A stretch of 17,500 nt of DNA from Trachelipus rathkii (lineage: Eukaryota; Arthropoda; Malacostraca; Isopoda; Trachelipodidae). Below are positions 9,702 through 17,500 of this stretch, piece after piece; the stretch's first letter is position 1; every line of letters begins with the position of its first letter. The translations under genes and the position numbers were made by a program. The stretch spans positions 12,501 to 30,000 of the forward strand of contig JABUQX010088612.1 of NCBI GenBank assembly GCA_015478945.1, read 5' to 3'. The notes under the pieces were generated by a model that saw only the letters and a list, made by a program, of their open reading frames with translations, was not told where the DNA came from and made no database searches.

Positions 9702-9956
9702 TCAGCAGATGATGAAGTTACTGGGAGTAGTCAGAACATTAATATAAAGCTCACTTCGTAGTACACCAAGTCTCTGGAATTCATGCATGTACCGCAACAT
9801 ATTATTTTCAATTAACAAAGGGTGGTTTTTCTGATGGCGACTTGCTGTATTGTTGTTGTGAGTCAATTGGTTTCGTCTTCGTCTAATTTCACTGTGCGCA
9901 GCACGAGAATTACCTTCCGTGTCCACCATGTTCAACACTATTCTCGAGTCCGTCAA
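9702..9956 (-). CDS. Hypothetical open frame, 84 aa, doubtful
   Basis: The frame reads MTDSRIVLNMVDTEGNSRAA and then a basic Arg/Asn/His-rich middle with SEIRRRRNQL. It is hydrophilic, with no signal peptide or membrane segment and no motif I recognise. Composition is less simple than in neighbouring open frames, and it sits at the edge of the moderately GC-rich island 9700-10920. It could be a fragment of a decayed transposon or host exon. It could equally be chance: I see no splice-site or homology support. No function is proposed. Confidence 0.15.
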   Translation of the reverse strand: MTDSRIVLNMVDTEGNSRAAHSEIRRRRNQLTHNNNTASRHQKNHPLLIENNMLRYMHEFQRLGVLRSELYINVLTTPSNFIIC

Positions 9957-10877
9957 CTAAGATCTGTGCAGATATTTTTTTAAACCTTGTCTGACACAGT
10001 CGTTTCGGTACGTAGCTTGTATAAATGGTGTAGTGTCTCTGTCTGAGGAGGCTGTGAGCGCTCAAGAGGCAAGGTCGCAAATCAAGTCTGGTGATGCTCG
10101 ATTAACAACTCGCATAGGTTCTGGTAGCCATCACTCGGATACCACTTAGGCTATTAGTATGACTTGAAAATGGGCTGCCTGGTACACACAAGCTACGCAC
10201 CCAGTGGATTAGTGGCAAAGGATCTTGGATGAAGTCTGCATGCATTTAACCAGCTCTCTCATCAATTGAAAGCTCTTTGTACAGGTTGAATTGAACTTTG
10301 GAGCCGTCTCTAGTCTATGCCGGACACAATGAATCCTGCAGTATTAAATGCCAGCTTCATTTAGACTTAGATGTATCCTTGGCGCAGACATCTTGCCTCG
10401 CGTAGCAATATGGCTTAGAACAACGCGTGAAGCAATCAGCGAACTGAGATCATACTACCTCGTGTATGTGTATGGTGCCTAGCATCTCACCCTTCTAAAA
10501 ACGACCGTAGGAAAGCTTCATCACCAGGAATAGGTGTCCTGTGTGTGGTGTGTGAGAGTCTTGTATGTTTCAAATATGATAGTATTAACTATACTTTCTC
10601 TCGAGTAACTTTCTGCTTCTTGAAACTACGCACAGAGTCATGAAATAGCATAAGTGAGTAGAATTTGTGATCTAGCAATTAGTGAATTCTGTGTCCAGCT
10701 ATAGCGTACTTCCTACGGTCTTATGTCGTCAGGCTTGTGAAAGGTATGAGGGTCATGCCGAGTGCTGTATTTTGAGATAAATTATCGCAGTAGACTCATA
10801 AAGTGGAATTAGAATCTTTAACTGCTGACATCGGAAATATTGCACCTGCTGAATTTGGAAAGAGCCTGTCCAGAGGA
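9957..10877. other. Island of mixed composition, no gene recognised
   Basis: GC content is visibly higher than in the flanking DNA, and TA tracts are absent. All six frames are interrupted by stops, and no motif of a transposase, reverse transcriptase or host protein is recognised. A short minus-strand phrase near 10320-10370 (NTAGFIVSGID) looks protein-like but breaks off at once. It is most likely a decayed mobile element or non-coding host sequence. Confidence 0.4.
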
Positions 10878-10901
10878 AGGAGGAGGAGGAGGAGGCGGAG
10901 G
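10878..10901 (+). repeat. (AGG)n trinucleotide microsatellite
   Basis: The run is AGG repeated six times in succession, then CGG and AGG. It is purine-rich on the + strand. Confidence 0.85.
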
Positions 10902-10935
10902 CATAGAACCACGAAGAACCATCTAATATAATGAG

Positions 10936-11048
10936 TTATATATATATATATTTATATATAAATATAATGTGATATAGGTAAAGGAAGTGAGTGGACTTAA
11001 ATTATAGTAATATTATACATAATATAGGTATAAAATATATTAATTATA

Positions 11049-11085
<37 letters not shown>

Positions 11086-11513
11086 TTATATATTAATATA
11101 TTATATTATAATATATATATATATATTAATATATTAATATAATATATATATATTTATTATATATATTATATATATATATTATATATTATATATATAATAT
11201 TATTTATAATATATTATATTATTATATATATATATTACTAATATATATATTATATTAATATATATATATTGATATATATATATATAATAATATATTATAA
11301 TATATATATTATAATATTAATATTATATATATATATTATTATATATATATTATAATATTATATATATATATATATAATATATGTAATATATATATATTAT
11401 TATATATATAATATATATATATTAAATATATATTAATATATATATTATATATATATATATATATATAAATATATATATATATTAGACTATAATCATATAT
11501 ATATATATAATAT
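10936..11513. repeat. Long irregular TA-rich tract
   Basis: Nearly 600 bases are almost entirely A and T, mostly (TA)n runs of 3-12 units broken by TTA, TAA and AATT variants, with no higher-order period that I can see. A single less pure segment lies at 10970-11020. Such tracts are fragile and hard to sequence, so length and internal order may be unreliable. Confidence 0.9.
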
Positions 11514-12796
11514 ATAATTCAGGATCTTAAAAGGGATTAGAAGGTCGTTTCCTGACCTGAAAAATATATAAGGGATCTGAAGCATAATATCATAGAGATT
11601 ATTCTCAATATAATATTACTGAGATATATGTATACATATCGATCTAGTATAACCTATTATAAATCACTACCTTCCATATATTATTAATTTTGTGAGACAT
11701 ATCTGGTACCTTTTTAACTTTTTCATTATTTAAGTTTTTTAGAAGCCTGTAGAGATATGAGTATTAATGATGTATTATATAACAGTTAGTCAAATGAATT
11801 TTTAAATATGAATTTATTTAGTATTTTCTTCTTTAAAATATAATTGTTTTAGTAAAACAACTAACTACGACACAGCGATCTAGTTAATATTTTTTTTGTG
11901 TTGTTCTCGAACTTATTTTAATAATAAAGTTATAATGTGACTACTATACAAGAATTAATTGAACGCCCAAAAGAAACGATTACTAACCAATGAAAATTTC
12001 ATGTTGTTTGTGAAATATTTAGAGAGCACATTCGTGAAGAATTACATGAGTAATTACTCGAATAATATTTATTAATATGGTATAAAATCTACTTCAATAT
12101 AATTATCCTGCACATTTATTGCTTGCTAATCCATCTTTTTGGTAAAATGAAGGAATATTGTATAGTAAATATTATACTCTAGAAAAGTACTATAGATAAC
12201 GCTATACTAGAATAAATATACAATATTACTATATTTAATTTGGAATTACAGCGTAAATTAATAATAATAAAGTTATATTATTATATATTATAATACATAA
12301 TACTCACATAGACCCCATTAAAGATTATAAAAATAATAAAGAGTGATATCGTTTTTAACAAATATTCACTATTTAATATTTGTAGGTCAAAATAAACTAT
12401 AAATCCTTTAATAGTGCACGGACAAGAATCTGAAATTCTCACTAATATGCCAATCGAAATATAGATGACGGAGTTGAAAATAACTACTTTTTTCAAAACA
12501 AATATAAAAATCTATTACAATTATATTCCTTGAAAAAGAATCGAAACCGTATGTTCCTAGGTTAGAGGTGTTACCTTATGTAGACTACAAATACACATTC
12601 CTGTAGGTTAGATATAAAGTATATATGATAACTCTCAAACAAGAAAATATCAACATGGCTCAAGATTAGAGTCTAAAGAGTTTAAATATAAAAAAGGGCA
12701 AAAAACAGAATCAATGCGTCTAGATGGTCGTACTGTACTGTAAGGCCTTTTGACGTCGTGAGGTTAGGAGGAGAACGTAGGGGGTGTGTGAGGCAC
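11514..12796. other. AT-rich non-coding DNA, nothing recognised
   Basis: No gene, RNA or mobile element is seen. TAGGTTAGA occurs twice, at 12558-12566 and 12604-12612, again resembling the TTAGG telomere motif. The hydrophobic minus-strand open frame at 12281-12496 is AT-driven and is not accepted as a gene. Confidence 0.5.
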
Positions 12797-12967
12797 ATTT
12801 ATATTATATTATACATATATAATATACTATTATATATACTGTAGGAGTGAGAATGTGAGGCGTAGAATAGAGAACTCACCTACCCTAGGATCTAATATAT
12901 ATATATATATAAATATATATATATGAATAACATATATATATATACTATGTATATATACATATATATA
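12797..12967. repeat. Two TA-rich tracts flanking a short unique segment
   Basis: TA-rich runs occupy about 12797-12840 and 12893-12967. The roughly 50 bases between them are purine-rich and non-repetitive. Confidence 0.75.
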
Positions 12968-13161
12968 ACCGAGGCGCCATACGCGAAAGAGCGAGTTCCG
13001 GAGACCCTCTCCGGAGGGGGAATAATAGTCCTAGCCTGTACTGGTTCCCGGATAGTGCAGAGGGAGAGACGAGACGCGCGGGACTACCTGCATAATTCTT
13101 TGCGGTTTTACACAACTTGGTATGTCCTTTAGTATGAAAAAAAAGAAAAAAAAAAAAAAAA
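12968..13161 (+). mobile_element. GC-rich block ending in poly(A): possible retrotransposed 3' end
   Basis: About 165 bases of high-GC sequence sit abruptly between a TA tract and an A-rich tail: A8, a G at 13145, then A16 to 13161. A frame is open through the block to a TAG at 13130-13132, five bases before the A tail (YAKERVPETLSGGG ... YTTWYVL); its upstream part runs into the TA tract, so the start is meaningless. CCGGAG (12998-13003) and CTCCGG (13009-13014) can form a small hairpin. The A tail suggests a 5'-truncated LINE, a SINE or a processed transcript, but I cannot name the source and see no AATAAA or target-site duplication. Confidence 0.35.
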
Positions 13162-13349
13162 CAAAATAAATACTCGCCGTCTCACGTTGTTAAAATCGTA
13201 AAGGTCTATAAGGGTTTTTTTTGAATCATGCAGTCCGTTAGCACTTAATTGATTATTACGCTGCATTACTAGAAATATATTAAAAAGAAACAAAAAACAA
13301 AAAAAATCAAAACTGACGGAGTCGTCAAAACAAGAGGTCCTATTATATT
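13162..13349. other. A-rich non-coding spacer
   Basis: This is A-rich sequence with a second run of A-tracts separated by C at 13285-13306. GACG/CGTC around GAGT at 13315-13326 forms a small palindrome. No gene is seen. Confidence 0.5.
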
Positions 13350-13542
13350 ATACTATTATTAATGATACTATATATATAATACGTACGTAATATAATAACC
13401 ATATAAAATTCCATATCGTACCTATATATATATATATATTATAGTTAATATATCTATATAGCATATTATAATATATATATATATATATTTAATATTAGTT
13501 ATATATATATATTATATATATATATAGTTATTATATATTATA

Positions 13543-13590
<48 letters not shown>

Positions 13591-13687
13591 TATAATATAT
13601 ATATATATATTACTATATATATATAATATATGTATGATATATTATATATATATAATATATATTTATACTATATATATTAATATTAAT

Positions 13688-13718
<31 letters not shown>

Positions 13719-13743
13719 TATATATTAATATATTATATATATA

Positions 13744-13785
<42 letters not shown>

Positions 13786-14818
13786 TATATATATTATATA
13801 TATCAGTGCGGCTCGTGGTGCAAAATTCTTATGAGTATAGGCAATCAATTATATATACTAATATTATATATTATTAATAGTATTATATATTATATACTAT
13901 AATCTATTTATTATATATATATTATATATATAATATAATATAATATATAAATATATATTATATTATATATATATATATTATATATATAATAATATATATA
14001 TATATTAATTAATATATATAATATATTATAATATTAGTAGTTAATATAATATAGATAGAATATTATATATAATAATATATATATATATTATATTAATGTT
14101 AATATCCTATTGTTTTATAATATATATATTGTATTAATGTATTAATACTATTATTTAAGCGATATATTATACTCATATAGATAATATAGTATCATATATA
14201 TTATATATATTATATATTAATATTATATTATATATATATATATTAATATTATATAATATATATAGTTAATTAAGAGTGTATATTAGTATAATATAATATT
14301 ATTATATATTATAATATATATATTAATATATATATTATTTATATATTAAAAATAAAAAATATATATATATATATATATATATCATTAATATATTAATATA
14401 TTATATATGTATATATAATATTAATATATATATAATTAAAAATAAAATAATATATATATTATAATATATATATATATATATATTATATTATATATGTTAA
14501 TATAATATATAATAATATATAATATATCATTATATTATATTATATATATAATATTAAGATTTAATATATATATTATATATATTACTATATATTAATATAA
14601 TATATATATTATATTATATATATATATATATATATTATATATTAAATTATATATATTATATATATAAATAATTAATATATTATATATATGTATAATATTA
14701 ATATATATTCATATATTAATTGAGTATATAATTAATATATTATATATTTATATATATAATATATATATATATTATATTATTATAATATATATATATTATA
14801 TATTATATATTATAATTA
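13350..14818. repeat. Very long irregular TA-rich tract
   Basis: About 1.45 kb is nearly all A/T, made of (TA)n runs mixed with TATTA, TAATAT and ATTAAT variants. There are only small interruptions of mixed sequence, notably 13804-13848 (CAGTGCGGCTCGTGGTGC and onward) and 14100-14185. There is no clear satellite period and no coding potential. It is simple-sequence DNA, possibly with unreliable length. Confidence 0.9.
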
Positions 14819-14819
14819 A

Positions 14820-14861
14820 TAAGAATGAGAGGAGAAGAGAGAGAGAGAGTAGTAGAGATGA
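14820..14861 (+). repeat. Purine-rich (AG)n-like tract
   Basis: About 42 bases are almost free of C and contain GAGAGAGAGAG. They directly adjoin the long TA tract. The strand bias is opposite to that of the pyrimidine-rich stretches elsewhere in the window. Confidence 0.75.
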
Positions 14862-15235
14862 AGTAATAAGATGATTAATATATAGTATATATAGTAATAT
14901 TTTAATATATAGTATATATATAGTAAGTATATGTTATCTATATTATCAAGTAAAAATGTAGTATTTCGTAATTACCTCTATTTATATATATATAGTATAT
15001 AATATATATATAAGTATATTTATACTATATATACTAGCGCCTGACTGATATAATAATATATATATGCACTTATATATATATCTTCTATAGTATAAGCTCC
15101 TGTACTCAGCCTATTATATCACTCTAGTATACTAAGTATACTCACCGCGTGAGACCTGAGCTTAGCGGGGTAGTGTTTATAATACTCGCTCACTTAGACT
15201 TATTATAATATTATATATAATATATATATACTCTC
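14862..15235. repeat. TA-rich sequence with mixed interruptions
   Basis: TATATATAGTA-type runs alternate with short segments of ordinary composition (15100-15180). No gene is seen. Confidence 0.65.
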
Positions 15236-15614
15236 ACTAGTATTTAAAAGAATAGCATTATCTCTACTTCTTATTACTTATCTTTTTATATTAATTTGTC
15301 ATAGATATATAGTACATTATATTCTCTCTCTCTATTTATATCTATTTATATATAAAGTGATAGCTAATTTAATACTCTCTCTCATATCTAATCTATATAT
15401 CTATATTAATAAGTATAATAGAGATTAAATTCATATCTAATCTACTCATCTATCTTATTATAATATATATATTACCTATCTCGTAGTGTAATCTTCTTAT
15501 TCTTATACTATACTTACTCTCTGTATTTTTATTGTATTACTACTTACTATATACTCATATGCTACTTATCACTGCTTTTCAGTACTTATTTATTAGGTAT
15601 TATGATAATAATTT
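15236..15614. repeat. Degenerate TC/TA-rich stretch
   Basis: The segment is G-poor, with scattered CTCTCTC and TATCTAATCTA words, like 3890-4420 but richer in TA. No coding potential is seen. Confidence 0.5.
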
Positions 15615-15709
15615 TATATATATAATAATATAGTTCGCTATTATATTGGACTATATACAGTATATATAAAATATAGTATATATATATATATATATATATG
15701 TTATATATA

Positions 15710-15760
<51 letters not shown>
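15615..15760. repeat. TA-rich microsatellite tract
   Basis: Irregular TA runs finish in an uninterrupted (TA)n of roughly 20 units before 15757. It is followed at once by the hairpin ATCGTAA (15761-15767) / TTACGAT (15773-15779). Confidence 0.9.
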
Positions 15761-15779
15761 ATCGTAAAAGTCTTACGAT

Positions 15780-16854
15780 GAAGTATAGTTCACAGGCCAC
15801 TACTTAAAACTATATTTGTATTATACTAAAACTTGCCTTACTCACATTTACTATAGTGTATAGACCTTATCTAAAACTATCTGATACCTATCTTTTTGTT
15901 CACTCGGTCGTGAGTTAACTCAGAACGCTAACGAGGAAATAACGATGACGAGAGTAGACAAATAATTTTGTAGAAGGAGTGATATGCTTGGGACAGTAGC
16001 TCATGATTCCGTCTATAGGATAGTCACGCTAGAGGATAAAGAATGTAGTGCGCGTATATAGGACACTACAGGGTTCGTGCTCTCCCTAGAGTGTGTATAG
16101 ATATTTTGTTACATAACGCGTTTTTACATAATAAATGACATCCTTTTATTCTTAAAAGTACGTGTTGTGTTCTATAATTTTCAGTGCTCAATAGAGTGAA
16201 ATCCAAAACTAGGCATTTCCATTATTATGTGATCTCTAGGGTGCGAGCCTCCATCCTTGCTTCGGGAAACCAGGAATGTATTTAAAGTATTTCAGAGCAC
16301 GTAATAGAATTATTAATTATAAGTGTGATTAGTAGAACTTATAGTTAATTTATTTGAGATCACTCACTAGCTGAGTCCGATATCTCAAGTATTCTAGTAG
16401 ATTAACACTAAACTCTTAGCATAGGTAGAAATAATTCCTAACAATACGTATTGTCATAAACGTATTTTCAATAATAATGTATATACGTGGTTATATATGA
16501 TATTAGCCTCATTAATTATATGGAAATTACTCAGATATATATATATTATATATATAAGCTGGTTTGACAAGGTTTTTTATATTTTGTGGTAATCATGGAC
16601 AGTAACAGGATTAAAAGGAGAGTATAAAGTATTTATGACTCTCTATCAACATAAGTATAATGACGAGGACGGACAGGACATGTAATAGAACTTATCGAGA
16701 TAATGTTAAAGTAATAAAATAGCTTTACCTCCGGGTTTATTAAATTGGTATTGTAGGGGTATTGGTAACGTAATCGTGGGATACGAGTTAAATCTACTCA
16801 TGGTCGGTTACTATTTTTGTAACTCGTGGGTACGACTTATCCTGGTCTTTCACC
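15780..16854. other. Non-coding, with a palindrome and a duplicated 20-bp motif
   Basis: No gene is recognised. TGAGTTAACTCA at 15911-15922 is a perfect 12-bp palindrome. GTAATCGTGGGATACGAGTT (16770-16789) and GTAACTCGTGGGTACGACTT (16819-16838) are imperfect direct repeats, aligning over 18 of 21 columns. Parts of the two copies also form an 8-bp inverted repeat (ACGAGTTA 16783-16790 / TAACTCGT 16820-16827). Confidence 0.5.
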
Positions 16855-17154
16855 TCAGTGGCTATTTTTGCCAAAGGCTCCAAGCAGGCAGATTACGGTG
16901 AATAGGAAGCATATTAGGGCAACAAAGTGAGCTCTGCTGTAGGTTCTGATCTCAATGGCTATATCTGGGTTTGTAAAGCCGCTAGGTAGCGATGTAGATA
17001 GATTATATTCACAAGGTTTGTGTTTTAAGATATCATTCTTGTAGTGAGAAGAGTGTGAGTGGGTGTTGTGATATATTATATGAGTGCTTCGTGCTATCTC
17101 ATATATATCTATGTGTAGCGTGAGTACGTGATAACCATCTGTGCCATATTGCAC
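16855..17154 (-). CDS. Hypothetical open frame, 99 aa with one hydrophobic segment, doubtful
   Basis: The N-terminal half is His/Tyr/Ser-rich, with codons typical of AT-rich non-coding DNA. The C-terminal part (about residues 53-95) looks more protein-like: TNPDIAIEIRTYSRAHF followed by a hydrophobic run VALICFLFTVICLLGAF (residues 78-94) that could span a membrane. I recognise no family, see no splice signals I would trust, and cannot exclude chance. At most it may be one exon or a decayed fragment. No function is proposed. Confidence 0.15.
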   Translation of the reverse strand: MQYGTDGYHVLTLHIDIYEIARSTHIIYHNTHSHSSHYKNDILKHKPCEYNLSTSLPSGFTNPDIAIEIRTYSRAHFVALICFLFTVICLLGAFGKNSH

Positions 17155-17500
17155 CAGTGTGAATTTTATAGATAATATATATATATTCTATACTGTGGAT
17201 GTTTGTACAATTGGGTGTGTAGAATTTAGTGTTTTATTTTGTGTTGTATTATTTTCTGTTTTTTTTTATATTTTTAATTTTATTTGTGTTTATAATCGCG
17301 AAGCTTCGGTCGACTCTTGATAGGTTAACCCTAGGCTAGAGTAGTTAAGAGATTTCCTGTATACTGTGTGTTTGCAGGTTGTGTGTGTGAGATTTATTAT
17401 GAGAACGTAGTCTATATTTTGTATTCATGTAATTTAAGCTGGAGTGTAACATATGTTCTTTGTGATACTTCGTTATATTATTTTTTCTGTGATATAGTTT
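17155..17500. other. GT-rich, C-poor non-coding DNA
   Basis: The + strand is dominated by G and T (GTGTTTTATTTTGTGTTG, GGTTGTGTGTGTGAG) with few C, resembling an eroded (GT)n stretch. No gene is seen to the window end. Confidence 0.5.

Noticed and set aside
12281..12496. 71-aa hydrophobic minus-strand open frame resembling a small membrane protein
   Set aside because: Ile/Phe/Tyr/Leu richness is expected from AT-rich DNA; no family or neighbouring context supports it.
3890..17500. A CRISPR array, phage, or bacterial operon hidden in the repeats
   Set aside because: There are no regularly spaced identical repeats, no dense ORFs and no ribosome-binding-site-led gene runs. The repeats are simple-sequence DNA.

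Overview
The window looks like AT-rich, gene-poor, repeat-dominated nuclear DNA from an arthropod. I cannot choose between insect and crustacean. The evidence is a decayed Tc1/mariner-like transposase of the DUF4817-type family, which is abundant in cockroaches, other insects and decapods. It abuts the 3' end of a non-LTR retrotransposon of a kind common in arthropods. Long (TA)n tracts and the absence of any bacterial gene organisation fit the same picture. I recognise no intact host gene, rRNA, tRNA or CRISPR array.

Layout. 1-1182 is AT-rich non-coding DNA with a 12-bp inverted repeat and a TA tract. 1195 to about 1945 is the 5' part of the transposon: a possible terminal repeat, a start codon at 1327, two helix-turn-helix segments and the first catalytic aspartate, then a frameshift near 1824. 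At about 1945 the homology switches abruptly to the C-terminal part of a LINE reverse-transcriptase ORF. That fragment runs with repeated frameshifts and stops to about 2410 and perhaps to 2590 with its 3' UTR. 2591-3890 is AT-rich DNA holding a TA tract, a 17-bp tandem duplication and a striking imperfect hairpin of about 100 nt (3322-3424).

From about 3890 to the end the sequence changes character. It becomes a mosaic of degenerate pyrimidine-rich, GT-rich and TA-rich stretches with no recognisable coding. Irregular TA tracts take up most of 10936-11513, 13350-14818 and 15620-15760. Small islands of more ordinary composition lie at 9700-10920, at 12968-13161 (GC-rich, ending in poly(A)) and at 15900-17160. 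Weak open frames in two of these islands are recorded with low confidence.

The only functional logic visible is that of mobile elements and their decay: a cut-and-paste transposon end joined to a retrotransposon end, both dead. I found no convincing undescribed system. The best leads are the 3322-3424 hairpin, the transposon/LINE junction, the poly(A)-ended block near 13 kb, and the possibility that much of 3.9-17.5 kb is low-accuracy consensus rather than faithful genome sequence.
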